DNA of 64,000 bases, from assembly GCA_963920635.1 (NCBI GenBank), contig OY987298.1:69089949-69153948 (forward strand). The letters run 5' to 3'. The notes beneath the pieces are model-generated. The model saw only the letters and a list, made by a program, of their open reading frames with translations, was not told the DNA's origin and did not search any database. This stretch comes from Pseudeuparius sepicola (Eukaryota > Arthropoda > Insecta > Coleoptera > Anthribidae). This document shows, in pieces, positions 42,360 through 54,053 of the stretch. The translations under genes and the position numbers were made by a program. Position 1 is the stretch's first letter, and each line of letters starts with the position of its first letter.

Positions 42360-43535
42360 GCTATAGCGACCTGCGTTGAAATCTCCATAACCCAAGAAAA
42401 ATTAACAAAAAAAATAGTAACTGCATACCCATGTATAATGCTATTTGGCAATCATCAGAATGGTGTAATACAAGCCCCAAATCCAGGGGATGTATTGAAC
42501 GAAGCTGCAAATGTGCTTTTGGCTCCTGTATGGACTTCATTTGTTGCTTCCAAAATCATGACTATCTTTTTGATTTGGTTATCGTTACACCGTACTGATG
42601 ATTGCCAAGTAGAATGAAACATGTGTATGCGGTTATTACTTTTTTCTTCATTTTGAGTGCTTGTCCATTATCGCTTTTCTCGTAAATACTTTTACACTCG
42701 TTAATCTTACATCCTTATTGTTAATTAGTTCTGAGAGTTGTTGCTTACCGTTGTGGTTATCAAAGGGATGACTACCGGCATGATGATATTTTTTGGAGCT
42801 TAATCTGAAGACATTGAGACAGTGAGGAGAATTGCTCATTTGTGCTTTTTTCATAACTTAATTAATAACAGAATTAAGTGCCCTAAACAGCTTGAATTGA
42901 TTCCCCTCAATGTTAATATGAGGAGGGAGCGAAACATTAAGATATTCATGATTCCATTTCACCCAACCAACTATGGCATGAATGATCCTATCGTGCGAAT
43001 ACTGGAAGGTGGTAATCAATTGAATAGCGTTGTTAGTATGGATCTGTCTGACTCCAGGCTGGATAAGTTTAAGCCTACTTTATCGAGAACTCTGTGACTT
43101 TTGCTATGGTTGTTGATAATAATGTGATGTTTTAACGTGAATTTATTAATAGCTTCTCATGTATTATTGTGAAAGGCATTGTTTAGTAAGTAAACTGTTT
43201 AGTACATTGTTTAGTTAAATTGGCACTGCCATTGACAAATAAATAAATAATATTATATCTTGGGTAATGGAGATTTCCACGCAGGTCGCTTTAGCAGCCT
43301 CCATGGCAATGTTAATACAAGCCCCAAATCCAGAGGATGTGGTGACTGAAGCTGCAAATGTGCTGTTGGTTCCTGCCTGGACTTCATCTGTTGCTTCCCA
43401 AATCATGCTTATCTTTTTGATTTGGTTAACATTACACCATACTAATGATTGCCAAATAGCATGAAACATGTATGCGTTTCTACTTTTTGTTCATTTTGGG
43501 TGCCTGTCCATTATTGTTTTTCTTCAAAATATTTT
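42360..43535. repeat. Two copies of an unclassified repeat flanking a LINE 3' end
   Basis: 42450-42660 and 43310-43535 are direct copies (tacaagccccaaatccag, gctgcaaatgtgct, atcttttTgatttggtta, gattgccaa(g/a)tag). The first copy also begins with 'cctgcgttgaaatctccat', the inverted form of 'atggagatttccacgcagg' at the start of the second copy, so it has a folded-back edge. A LINE 3' end lies between them. No superfamily or convincing protein was recognised; frames on both strands stay open for 65-84 codons in the second copy. Confidence 0.5.
42640..43256 (+). mobile_element. LINE 3'-end fragment (Jockey/CR1-type)
   Basis: The frame 42822-43097 reads RRIAHLCFFHNLINNRIKCP, KQLELIPLNVNMRR, MIPFHPTNYGMNDPIVRIL and SRLDKFKPTL. 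The pattern 'RRxxHxxFFxxxxxNxIxCPxxLxxIxxxVxxR...TNYxxxxPIxRxL' is the usual C-terminus of Jockey/CR1-type LINE ORF2. The untranslated region ends with aataaataaataat at 43240-43256, a simple-repeat tail. Nothing of the RT remains. Confidence 0.65.
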
Positions 43536-44220
43536 ATTAATAAAAGTTGTTTAGAATTAAAAGCTATATCATTGAGTAACGGAATAATAGGGAAAGAGGA
43601 ACTGCTGCCATGTTGCGAGTTGCTAACAGGTAAATATGTAGAAAACAGGGATCGCCATTTAGTAGTCTGCAAAATTATTAAAATATCAGTCTCAACGCGG
43701 TATAACTTGCTGCAGATCCCTTTTCCGCATAACACTGGCCATTGCCGGATCGCTCATCCCAAATGTTACATAGAACACACATTTTTCGGATGAGGTCAGG
43801 CTCAAGGTTCTGCGGGGCCAGGTGCCGCTTGAGAATGCGGGGCCCCAACAACCGAAAAGAAACAGATAGTTTGCAACAGATAGCACATATTTTCTGTGGT
43901 TTAAAGCCATTACATTACAAGTAAATTTTTGAAACCGTCGTGTGACTTCACAATGCAATATAATCTTTTTCCCAATTAAATCCCTAGGGTGACCCCACTG
44001 GACTGTGGGATTTTTTTCTGATACAGTTTTCTAGTCCTTATATGGGTCCTTAATAGTTATCGACATTTTAATATGGAGGTTTTTCAACTTTCATTCTCAA
44101 AACTTGAACACTTTGTAAATAAAAGATACGCTAAACATTTATACAGAAAAGTTTCTCAGAATTAAAAATTATGGTTGTATAGCAAATTTGCAAACTGTTG
44201 GCCAATGTGTCAAATATTGA
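43536..44220. other. No gene assigned
   Basis: The minus-strand frame 43692-43958 (88 codons) and short plus-strand frames overlap here; none shows a recognisable motif. A GC-rich patch at 43800-43850 stands out in composition. Confidence 0.3.
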
Positions 44221-44230
44221 CATTTCTCAG

Positions 44231-44356
44231 ACTGAACCTATGAATGAAAGAAGAAGCCTTTTACATAGAGTTTGTGATGAGCGTCTGCAAAAGTACTTTT
44301 CTGCCAAGTATCAATATCATTTACATCGAGATCCCGATGTTTTAACATTGCTTTAG
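44231..44356 (+). CDS. Candidate terminal exon with poly(A) signals, unrecognised
   Basis: After the acceptor gacatttctcag a 42-codon frame reads TEPMNERRSLLHRVCDERLQ, KYFSAKYQYHLHRDPDV and LTLL, then TAG at 44354-44356. Two AATAAA signals follow at 44445 and 44454, about 90-100 bases downstream, as expected of a 3' terminal exon. The upstream exons were not found within the window. The sequence is polar and looks coding, unlike neighbouring frames. No family recognised. It could be host or an element-borne exon. Confidence 0.42.
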   Translation, partial: TEPMNERRSLLHRVCDERLQKYFSAKYQYHLHRDPDVLTLL

Positions 44357-44639
44357 ACCAACCAAATTTGCTGTTCTTATCTACGGAGGTGTGAATTCTT
44401 CAGGAGAATCTTGATTTCTGTTATTTTTGTTGTATTTGTTTTCCAATAAAAGTAATAAATATTTGACTTCACTGACACAAGCACATTGGCAGTTCAAGTA
44501 GTTTTCTCTGTTCCATGGAAAACTAGAAGTTCATAGGTAATTAAGATTTACTGTAATAAAAAAATAAATGCAGTATCATTTATGATTTTTTCTAAGACTG
44601 TAAAGAAATGACCTCATTGTATGTTCTTTTTAATTATAG

Positions 44640-44869
44640 AGAAATGTACGTCATTGTACAAGGTTTTCAGCAATTGGTGTGGGAATATTATTGTGCACAG
44701 GTTGCCACAGCAAACTGTGCTGAAATTACATTGTGCAAAATACTGGTATGCAAGTTTCAGTGAAATAGTAGAAGGCCATGGAAAACAAGCACATCTATAC
44801 ACACATGCTGGTGTGAATCTGACAGTCCAGATTTGTTCATTTATGTCTATTTTCGTATACTTATTTTGA
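44640..44869 (+). CDS. Possible terminal exon, unrecognised
   Basis: After tttttaattatag an open frame continues to TGA at 44867-44869, with KCTSLYKVFSNWCGN, HRLPQQTVLKLHCAKYWYAS and SEIVEGHGKQAHLYTHAGVN. It has fair coding composition until the last 15 hydrophobic residues. No poly(A) signal is close. It may be unrelated to the exon at 44231. Weak call. Confidence 0.25.
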
Positions 44870-45039
44870 AAGTGAAGCAGTCAAATTAGTTAATTATTTG
44901 TAACAAAAGTGAACAGTTTCAATGGCAATAAGATAGAATTGATACTATCGTATATTTTGGAAACTGCATGTGACAGCAGAAAATTTAATTGCAGAATTTT
45001 TTACAAATATTTTTTTATAACTACTGTAAGTACATTAGT

Positions 45040-45421
45040 ACTTACTACTTAGTAGGGTGACGATGCCTTCGATCGACCTTAGTTCGAACCGAGGTTGAGG
45101 CAGATGCATAGAAAAACACCGCTGATGGCCAAGAGTGCTGGACCAATTGTGGATTCACGGTATTGCTCCTTAATAGCTTTCTCTGTGTAATTTACTAATT
45201 GCCCTACACTCACTGAGATTACTATGGTTTTCTACGGTTTTCCTTAGTACTTGAGCAAATGCTATCCTAGTTCTAACAGGAAAAGTCAGCCCTAGACGTA
45301 AATGGCAATGAAGACAAAATAATAGTAGTTGCCCCCCTCCCCTGCGCAAGCATTCAGCTGCTTCTGGGTTACTCCTCTGAAGTATTCTGGGGGTGAGAAT
45401 TATTATTATTATTATTATATC
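45040..45421 (+). mobile_element. Putative SINE with ATT-repeat tail
   Basis: A B-box-like agttcgaacc lies at 45081-45090 near the start. A non-coding body follows, including 'tatggttttctacggttttcctta' style sequence (45222-45246), and the 3' end is ggtgagaattattattattatt at 45396-45418. A diverged copy of the last 60 bp occurs in opposite orientation at about 58797-58860, showing that the tail belongs to a dispersed family. The A box is not clear, so tRNA origin is only suggested. Confidence 0.45.
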
Positions 45422-47880
45422 ATTTTAGTATTGTAAATAATAATAATTATTAAAATAAGTTTATTGATAAAAATTTTGCATCAATAATGACAACAATTAT
45501 ACAACAATAATGAAGTCTTAACAGTCTTAACTAGGCAACAAATAAACTGCAGGATGTCCACAAAAGAAACCTTGTGCAAGGACTACCGACAACATTATAA
45601 TCCACATTTAGGATAATTCATGCGATCTTATAAGAAAGGTAAGTCAATGTAAAGGTACAATATTATTATTATTAATATTTAAATTTTATCAAGATCTAAT
45701 AAAATACAGAGTTGTAAAAATTTTTGGTACCAATCATTTGATGAATTTGTATTTGTGGTACAGAATGAATCCAAGAAATAACGTTCTTCTTAAACAGGCT
45801 CGGTGTGCACTGTACAATTTGTATCACTTATCTCTGGAGGAACTTTGTTGAACACTTTAGGAGTGAGATAAGCCAAACTTCGCTGTGCGATAGTTTTTTT
45901 CATTTTAGGGATTTGTAACAATGTGTTTCTTTGCCGTGCTGAGTGGCTGTGTCCAACTTTGTCAAAACTTGTATTAGTTTTGTCGTAATGCGTAATGAAC
46001 TCTCGTATAATTATTGATAGCAGATATATAATCATGTTCATATAAAATATTTAGATATTCCGACAATAACTTTAGTATCGCAAAAATCCTGATTGTTCAT
46101 AACATAATTGAAATTGAATTCAAAGGGGCAGAGCGATGGCGATCTGTATATTGCTCGTATCTGAATCTTCTCACTTCCCAAACAAATATGTATCTTAATA
46201 ATTCTCACCTTGGGAGTAAGTTCAACAATTTCATGTGCATGATATTAATCATTTCTATACCACCACTCCGTCACTTTTATTAAGTTGTTATAAATCAAGT
46301 TGTACTTGTGAATCTGAAAGAAATCTGTGTTGGAGATTTGCAACGACTCGGTCAGAACGACACAATCATATTTAAATTTAAATTTATCTATGACTAATGT
46401 CAATTCATCCAAATTATTTGCAACCCTGCGAATATTGTTGTGTAAAATGTTAAAAAAATCTGAGTTGATTGCAGTATTGTCATTCAATGACTGACACTGA
46501 TGCACATTATCCAACATACATGACCAAATAGAATCAACTTTAAAGTCTCTAATGTAGTTATCCATTTCCAGAATGATAAAAGACAAAATACACAATAACA
46601 ACAATAGATTCAAACATGCCCTCAGCTTGCACTTAATATAAATATATACTCAAAGATACAATTTAAAGGCATAGGGACAAAACACCAAACAGTGTATGAC
46701 ACTCCAATGTGCTAGCAGTGATAGAGTGTGGGAAAAAAGAAAAATATGCATAACACAAAAGTGTAAAATGTGAAACAGGCAATATTTGTTATGTTTTGAA
46801 ATCTGTTTGAAAATATCCCGACTAGAATCTATCACACAACGCCCTGGGGACTACTTCTAGCTGCTCTGGCTATTATCTGATGGCCTACACTTTTTAGGCT
46901 TAAGTTTATTTCGGTTTGTAAATGTTTTAGGAGTGAAACTTGGTCCAGGAGCTGTCTTCTTTTCCGGTACTACAGGTTTCGCTGTTTCAGGCTTCTGGGA
47001 TTCCTTGATTAGTTCCTTCTTGGCGTCATCAAATATCTCTCTTCCAGGTTCTTCTTCTGCGGAGTTGTTTCTGATTGTCGGTGTCGGAGGGGCACTCGCG
47101 TTTCTTCTCTCGTCCATCTCACTATCCAAATCATTAAGGTCTTCCAACTGTGTAGCATGTGTCGTTTACATACGGTCCATTTCCCTTGATGTATGATTGG
47201 TCTTCCGGATTTTCACGTGCCTTATTCAGATATCTTCTTAGTAACTTGCTTTCAGCTCTTGTGATATAGAAATGCCAATATTTTTTAATTTCTTTGCGTT
47301 TCTCAAGAGCTCAGCATTTTTTAGTTTTGATACAAACTCCATCTTTATTGTAATTGCAATTTTCTTAATGGATATACAGGGTGAGTCTGAAATAATTGGC
47401 ATCCTTTTTTGTGTAAGAGAGATGGTCATTCTGAACAACTTTTCTTAATATATTTTTTTTTCCTATCGCCGAAATTTTTCTCTAATTTTTTTAAAATTTA
47501 CCAACATTTATTTCATACACAGCGGATAGAATAGCGTAAACTCGGTCTCAAAATACTATACTAGTTGATGATTTACCATTTTCTACTCGGTTGTTGGCGG
47601 GGGCCAGTGCCTTGTTTTCATAGAGGGGGGGATTTTGAGAGCATGAATTATAGAAAAATCTCGTCGCTAGGAAAACAAATTATTAAGAAAAGTGGTTCAG
47701 AATGACCATCTCTATTACCCAAAAAAAATGCCAGTTATTTCAGACTCACCCTGTATGTTATTTAAATCACAAACAGTAACTTCTATCTCCAGCAACTCCT
47801 TGAATTTTGCACAAATCAAGTGTAGATAAGCAATATTTCATTAAAATTTGTATTAAATTTAATACCTACTTGTTCATGGT
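45422..47880 (-). mobile_element. LINE with ORF1 and ORF2 remnants, most of RT deleted
   Basis: On the minus strand, 47390-46857 is ORF1: KMEFVSKLKNAELLRNAKKL and KNIGISISQEL, then EDLNDLDSEMDERRN and a low-complexity, proline- and lysine-rich end. ORF2 starts near 46550 with an APE-type endonuclease opening, NILHNNIRRVANNLDELTLV and YDCVVLTESLQI. It jumps to a C-terminal tail, SARQRNTLLQIPKMKKTIAQ and SLAYLTPKVFNKVPPEI, near 45870-45960, so the RT and most of the endonuclease are deleted. A small CAGGGTG element is inserted within ORF1 at 47377. Jockey/CR1-type. Confidence 0.72.
47377..47753. mobile_element. CAGGGTGAG MITE in LINE ORF1 (377 bp)
   Basis: The ends CAGGGTGAGTCTGAAATAAT / ...TTCAGACTCACCCTG are flanked by TA. 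Inner arms share 'gatggtcattctgaac' and 'ttttcttaata' in inverted form. No coding sequence. The LINE ORF1 reading continues on both sides. Confidence 0.8.
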
Positions 47881-48074
47881 CAAAATAATTAGATTATAAA
47901 AAAAACTAAAAAGCCAAACTTTGAAATCAAAAACTTATAATAACAGTCTTAGAAAAAGTAGAGTGAATAACTTACACGGAATGTTCATTTCCCACTCATA
48001 TGACTTGCAGCAGTTGCCTTCAGTTCGTGCAGCAAACTACCATACTCATTCCATGCTAGTCATACAATATTCTA

Positions 48075-48186
48075 TTAATTTTCTACTTTTTTAAATGTCT
48101 TAAGCACATTGTAGACTGCATCTCGGCTGGTGAATTCTGCAGTCATGCAAAAACTCAACTTTTCATCCTTGAACCATAAACTATTT
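48075..48186 (-). CDS. Candidate terminal coding exon, unrecognised protein
   Basis: On the minus strand, after the acceptor aataagtacctacag, a frame reads NSLWFKDEKLSFCMTAEFTS, then RDAVYNVLKTFKKVEN and stop (48075-48077). The 112 nt begin with one base that completes a codon, compatible with the phase-2 end of the exon at 61073-61175. The reading looks coding rather than random. No domain recognised and no clear poly(A) signal downstream. It could be an alternative end to the same gene as 40548-40602 or belong to a different gene. Confidence 0.38.
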
Positions 48187-48189
48187 CTG

Positions 48190-49990
48190 TAGGTACTTAT
48201 TAAAAAAAAATTTTTCTTGACGAAAGAGAGAGAACTTGGTCTACTCATAATTTTCAATTCTGACCAACTTTCCTTTATGAATGTATACCATATTACATCG
48301 TATTAGGTTCTTCTATAGTGGATTACCGAATTTTAAGCATGAAAGTCGATAAATCTCCATATTTAAATGTCAATAACTTGTAAACCATGAAGATTAAAAA
48401 AATTGTCAATAAGAAAAATATACGCAAAAAATATACCATTCCAGTGGCCTATGTACTGGGAGTTGGTTGGGAAAAAAATATATTTAGTGACTTGTGAAAA
48501 CCCATGCACAAGCCTTTTTCAAAAATTTACTTGCAATGGCTCAAATTATTCCTTGACTAATGCCACTTCATGCCATGATGCCATTTTTAAAAAAGTTCTG
48601 GTGATTTTATTTGTACCAACATCGATCGAAGGCAGAAAAAATTAGTCTAAATACTTCGACGACGCTGCAAACATCGCCATGGTAAACATAAGTGGATTCA
48701 AGTTTAATTTTCAATAATGTATGGGAAACCCATTTTCGAAATTGAGGCAATACCTATACATATACCACACAGAAGCATATTTTGTCAAAATTATAATCAG
48801 TAGCGCAGCATCAGGGGAGGATTACTGCAGAGAACTTTTGTCGTTGACCAACTTATTTATAAGACTTCTCACGGCTACAGCTTAATATTGTGGAATATAG
48901 ATGGCGCTGATGGCCAACAATGTTTTCCATTGTATTTTGTCTCCAAAAATCATGTGGGGCCTAGAACTGTCAAATATGACGGCCGTGAGCAGTCTTCAAC
49001 GCTTTTGTATTTAAAAATTCTGCAATTTGTAACTTGTTGTGATAGGACTTATTGTTATTAGGTATATTTTTGTCAATTTTGAGGGAAAATTGTACAGTAT
49101 GTTCATTTTGAACTGAAAAATGGGTCGCTTCTGATACTTTCGGTCAAACCGGATGTGTAATAATTTGACACATGCCGCTATTTTCTTCATCCTAGTATAC
49201 TACAAAGATATTTTTAATAATTTTTTCGTCTAAAATTAATTTTAAGTGAGTTAGTTCATTTTTTGTAAATGACATTGTAGAGCAGTTATCTCGGAAACTA
49301 TTAACAATAGGAAAATCATCCATAGGACAAAAGTTTCTTCAAATTACCCAGTCTTTCAGATGCGCTACGTTCCAACGTTCCTAGGATCGAAAAGTTTATT
49401 TGCACCGCAGCGCCATCTATACGCCAATGTCAAAATGAACGCTTAGCAGTTGCGAATAAAGCCCTCGTCACGTTCTAGAGAACGGCGTTTGCAGAATTAA
49501 AATATCTCTTTTTGTTTTGTTTTGTTGACTGTGCCTCAAGCATCAATATATAAGCACATCCAAACCTCCTTCAATTGCGTAAACACTGTATGTCTCATTT
49601 ATACTTGATTGACCCTCCTATTAAGCAAAAACACAATGATCTATTACTCTACATTTTGTTTAAAAACTCGGAATAGACTCCCAAATTTGAATAAAATCTG
49701 ATACACCAGGGTCAACCAAATTTTGAATGTAATTATAGCATAATAAAAAAAACTGTAATTTTAAAAGAGTGTCTCACTTAATAGTGAAACAACATTGTCA
49801 CTTCTTTAATATTTAACCAACCAGAACGAAATTTTTACCAGAGGTAAATGGCATTGTTGCCTACGTATTTCCAAAAAATTAGTTGCCTACTCCAAAGTCA
49901 AAGCCACCTGCAATGTCAAAATCGAGGCTAAAAGATCTATGCAGTCACTGTTCTATAATGGATTCTATAATTTCAATAATTTACCTACCT
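48190..49990. other. No gene recognised
   Basis: AT-rich sequence. A short inverted pair, 'ctcacggctac' near 48868 and 'gacggccgtgag' near 48978, suggests a small decayed MITE. The segment 49800-49885 is repeated at 50505-50590 (see piggyBac-type MITE). Confidence 0.35.
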
Positions 49991-49997
49991 CTATTAA

Positions 49998-50416
49998 CCC
50001 TTTCGGGACCGGACCCGGACGGACACGCATATAAAAGTTGGGTCAGTGGGACCGGAACCGACTATAAACGCAAGCAGGGAGGCATGAGAAAGGACTGGAA
50101 CCGGACGGACACGCGTTGACTACGGATACATTGGACCGCCTACTTTACATTGGTCATGCCCCCAATTAATGTCATTGGCTGATTTTCTAGTAATGGCATC
50201 TAGTTTTGTGGTCCTTCTCGTAAAAAAAACTTACTTGTGCACTTAAATACATCAATAAATTCGAACACAAGCTCATTTGCGTGTGGGTGCATGCAAAAAA
50301 TGATTTATATTGTGAAAAGATCTGTTGTTATGTAACCGGAACCGTACATACACGCATGCGCTTCCTGCTGTGGTCCACTGGGCACAGATCCTCAGGCGGC
50401 CGCAGTCCCGAAAGGG
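49998..50416. mobile_element. piggyBac-type MITE (419 bp), TTAA target site
   Basis: The ends CCCTTTCGGGAC / GTCCCGAAAGGG are inverted and flanked by TTAA (49994-49997, 50417-50420), the classic piggyBac arrangement. Sub-terminal 'ggaccggaaccg' and 'acacgcat' motifs recur. GC-rich ends, no transposase. Diverged 85-bp direct repeats (about 49805-49890 and 50505-50590; 'gaaatttttRccaRaggtaR', 'tatttccaaaaaatta') lie on either side, outside the TTAA sites. Confidence 0.85.
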
Positions 50417-50683
50417 TTAAACAAAGTACATCAATCAATATTTTGTAAATGTGGAATCCTGAATTACATAAGGTCTAATAATGTTTAGCATAATGATATT
50501 TAATAGTAACTTCTTTCAACAGCCTGGAATGAAATTTTTGCCAAAAGTAGATGGCATTCTTGCCAACTTATTTCCAAAAAATTACGCAATTTTTTTCAAA
50601 AAAAAAAATACTAAAAAAGAAAGAATAGAATCGATCTAGAATCCTAAATCCAAAATTTTGTCAAAATCAAAAAATACTAAATA

Positions 50684-51281
50684 ATAGTTATTTATGTACC
50701 AAGGCACTGAAGTTCAACTTTTATGACTCATGTGGAATTTAGCTGCCGAGGCCTCTGGCTGAGGCAAATAAACCACATGAATCTTAAAAAGAACTTCAGT
50801 GCCGAGGTTCATATATTTTTTTTAAATCGGAAAAAAAAAAAGAAAATGATCATATGGGATCACCCGTCCATGAATCAACAGCATACGGCATTGCTTGACT
50901 TTGACGATCGCTCTACCTAGGTCAAGTATGACAAGACACGGTGCCTTCGAACAGAAAACCAAACTGCTGCTTGTTGTGCAGCCTCCATAACAAATCTATT
51001 GATATTCAAACCTACTAAAATATTTATACTGAAAGATTGCCCTGCTATAGGTAACAATTTCGCAATGTGTACGAAAAGTTAAATGGGCCTTTATTGCCAG
51101 GGTTTTGAAATATTTGGTCACTTTTGACGGGCTATGGCTTCGCATCTGACTTTTGAGGTTTACATCTCGCCAAGGCCTCTTTATTGAAAAAAATCGTTCA
51201 ATAATGGGCTACTTCAGTGCCGATTTCTGAGCTTTTAATGACGATTTTGGCACACTTCACTGCCGATTTCAAGAAAAATAA
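50684..51281. mobile_element. F2 repeat, short copy (empty site)
   Basis: Aligns throughout with 10814-12354 except for the 921-bp insert. It has the same hairpin at the left (gcactgaagtt ... aacttcagtgc, 50705-50805) and the same right part ('cgatcgctctacctaggtca', 'aactgctgcttgt', 'cagtgccgatttctgagc'). No coding capacity. Confidence 0.6.
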
Positions 51282-51294
51282 TTTAAGTCCGAAA

Positions 51295-51445
51295 ATAGCA
51301 ATTTAATAATTTCCTGCTTAGAAAAGTGTGCCATGGAAGTTTTGAAGACAAGATTTTTGCTGTCATGTCTATTGTCATTCATTGCCTTCAAAACTTCCAT
51401 GGCACACTTTTCTAAACACACGAAAATATTAAATTGCCATTTTTT
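51295..51445. mobile_element. Palindromic MITE of about 150 bp
   Basis: 'aaaagtgtgccatggaagtt' and 'aacttccatggcacactttt' form a stem extended by 'gcaatttaat' / 'attaaattgc'. The loop is about 45 bp. The open frame on the minus strand that crosses it (51269-51745) also runs into the neighbouring hAT MITE and is not a gene. Confidence 0.6.
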
Positions 51446-51593
51446 TACTTTAAATATTTTTTGATTTTGGCAAAATTTTGGATTAAGTGTTCTGGATCGA
51501 TTATGAACAACTTTTTTTAATAATTTTTTTTGAAAAAAAAGGCCTAATATGACGCTCGGATTTTTAGCCTCAAATATCGCCCTGTATTGGAAG

Positions 51594-52046
51594 TAGAGGT
51601 TTAACATCACGGAAAAAAACAGGAAAAATTGGGTTTTTTTCCGTTTTTTCCGAAGCCCAAAAAATGGAAAAATTGGAAAAAATGGAAAATTTGAGATAAA
51701 ATTCGAATAAACAAAATAAACAAAAAAAGTTGAAGAAACACTCAAATTATATTTGCTTGAAAAAACCTCAAGGAGTTTAAAAATTACATATTTTGATAGT
51801 AATGCTTTATGTAAAACAAATTAAATAAACAAAACACTTATTGATCTTGATTGATATTATTGATAATTATTTTTAACTTTTTATTATATATTATGTATAA
51901 ATTATTTTATTCAAAAATATTTATTTTATTTCTTTTTTATTATGTATTATTAAAAAAAATTGTTTTTTTCCGTTTTTTTCCAAATCTTCCGGGAAAAAAA
52001 CGGTTTTTTTCCGACGATCAATTTTTCCGGAAATTTTAAATCTCTA
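51594..52046. mobile_element. hAT-type MITE, copy 2 (453 bp)
   Basis: The opposite orientation to the copy at 7999-8493, with the same TAGAGGTTTAA end (the other end reads TAAATCTCTA). It is flanked by a perfect 8-bp duplication attggaag (51586-51593, 52047-52054). Non-coding. Confidence 0.9.
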
Positions 52047-52145
52047 ATTGGAAGGCAGTAAGTTCCGGACAACTCTGTATAGTATTGAATGCCTTGCTAT
52101 TACATTAGCACACCCCAGACCGAATATAACAAATAACAAATGGCT

Positions 52146-52553
52146 TTGGGTGCGTTTAAGACGACAAAGCGATTGCAATCACTTCCAAGTAGATTGATGT
52201 TTGTTTCGCTGGATTTCAGCGGATTGCAAAATTAGCGAGCATAAAAATTTTGCGCTTGGTCGCTCGCGATTGCTATAAGCGGTTTATTCTAACCTTACTT
52301 TGTTCTGTCAGTTCCCTTTATTGGCTCTATTTATTTTATTTTGTTGTGGTGAAAGCCATTGTAAAATTTTGATTTCGTGATTTACTTTTTTGAGGCTGTG
52401 TTTGAGCTTGAGCTTATTTTATTTTTATATATCAACATTACGGGTGCTTAGCTTCGCTGTCATAAAATTAGCCATTTAATAAAATGCTAGCGCAAAATTA
52501 GAAAACGTTGCAAAGCGCTTGGTATGATTGGGAGTCTTAAACCGCAACCATTG
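52146..52553. mobile_element. Possible MITE with TTTAAGAC ends
   Basis: 'gtgcgtttaagac' near 52150 pairs with 'gtcttaaaccgca' near 52535. Inner words gcgcttggt and gattgcaat / atgattggg also suggest inverted arms, and 'gcgctt' occurs on both sides. Target duplication not found. Low certainty. Confidence 0.4.
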
Positions 52554-53549
52554 TAATCATTCACATATACAATACCAAATCAAAACAAATATTTTGTATA
52601 TATGCACGGGCTGATTCCGTTTTTCTTACATGCCACACACGTTTTGTGTCCTGTTGACAAAAATTATTACACTAATACACAACTATAAACTTTTTAGAGT
52701 TAAAAGAACACGTTTGCACTTACTTCGCACTTGCCAGAAAACAATATAACATTGTGTACAGTGTGGTCCAAATTGAACACTTTTAAAGGGAAACTCTTAT
52801 TCAATAACTCTTAAACTATTAACTTGAAAAAATAGTCCATTATCTTTCAGTGGAGTAAGAGGGTAAAATTAAACAAAGCAAAAATTCTTTCACTCAAAAC
52901 TCCACAAGCAGTTTTTAATTAAAACTGTACATGTTTCGAACCAATAAAGGTTCAACTTCAGCAGTAAAAATTCTTTTGGTAAGAGACACTAACAACGCTA
53001 GAAACAAGAAAAAGGGTAGATAAAACACAGGCAAAAGGTGAAAACTCCATTACCTTACCTTCCAAGCAAGGATATTAAAAATTGTTGTAGTAGACTTCAG
53101 AATAAAAAATCAAAGGTTAAGTGGAGTTAAGTGACTGATAAAAAACCCAACTTTGAAAAGCAGAACTAAAAAGCTTCAGTCAAGGACCAATAAAATTCTG
53201 AAAAGAAAACATGGTAAACCAAGTTGCACTGTTGACAAAGTAGAACATACCTTCAAAAAATAAACACAGACATCAGAACCCAAGTGTACATGGCCACAGG
53301 AACATATTTGTGCTTCCAGTCAGTCGAATTTATGACATTTTAATACATTTTCTAGGAGGTTCGATAATTCAGATTTATCAGAAGGTTCTGAAATTGAACG
53401 GCAGTCAAGGTAAGAATACCTAATGTTTGATGATGATGTCACAACAGTCGCAGTGAAAATAATAAGAGTAATTTGTGGGCTTGTGTGCTTTTATTCCCGT
53501 AATAAGGATCCCAGAATTTGATACAGGGCTACTAGGGTACTAACACATA

Positions 53550-53622
53550 CAGTTTGTTCAGCGAATGTTCGGCCCTAGGACAGGAGTTGTGACATAGGGC
53601 CAAACATTCGCTGAACAAACTG
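53550..53622. mobile_element. 73-bp hairpin MITE, TA target site
   Basis: CAGTTTGTTCAGCGAATG / CATTCGCTGAACAAACTG with TA on both sides. The stem continues through gttcggccct / agggccaaac with a loop of about 17 bases. It lies immediately left of the Penelope-like element. Confidence 0.75.
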
Positions 53623-54053
53623 TATCCATTGAATTTTAATTGGGTTTTTCGCCACCAAACTGGTTAAAAGACAACTTTTTCAAGTTTGAACGTGTAACTC
53701 AAAAAAAATCTTCAACAAATTTGTTTCCTGAGCTTTCGGAGAATAAATCTTCCTCCTTTCTCAAAGATCATGTCACGTCAAAGTGAAATGACAGATTAAT
53801 AAATTTCAGGTAAAATGTCATGACAACAGAAACAATAGCCTAGCCACCTGTCTGATATTGTGCCCTGTGCTATACCTAATTATGTATACTAACTTCTCTT
53901 TGAATAAGTGGCAATAATATTTTACTGAATTCCACTGAACATTCAGCAACACAGTTGTCTGTATTTCCTAGAATAAATGCTGATTCTTTAATTTTTCGCC
54001 TATTTCCTACTTCTTTGAGAATTGGTTTGGAATTATCCCACAAAATCCTATTA

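Noticed and set aside
51269..51745. 158-codon minus-strand open frame
   Set aside because: It crosses a palindromic MITE and the T-rich end of a hAT MITE; its composition is low-complexity phenylalanine and lysine, and there is no domain.
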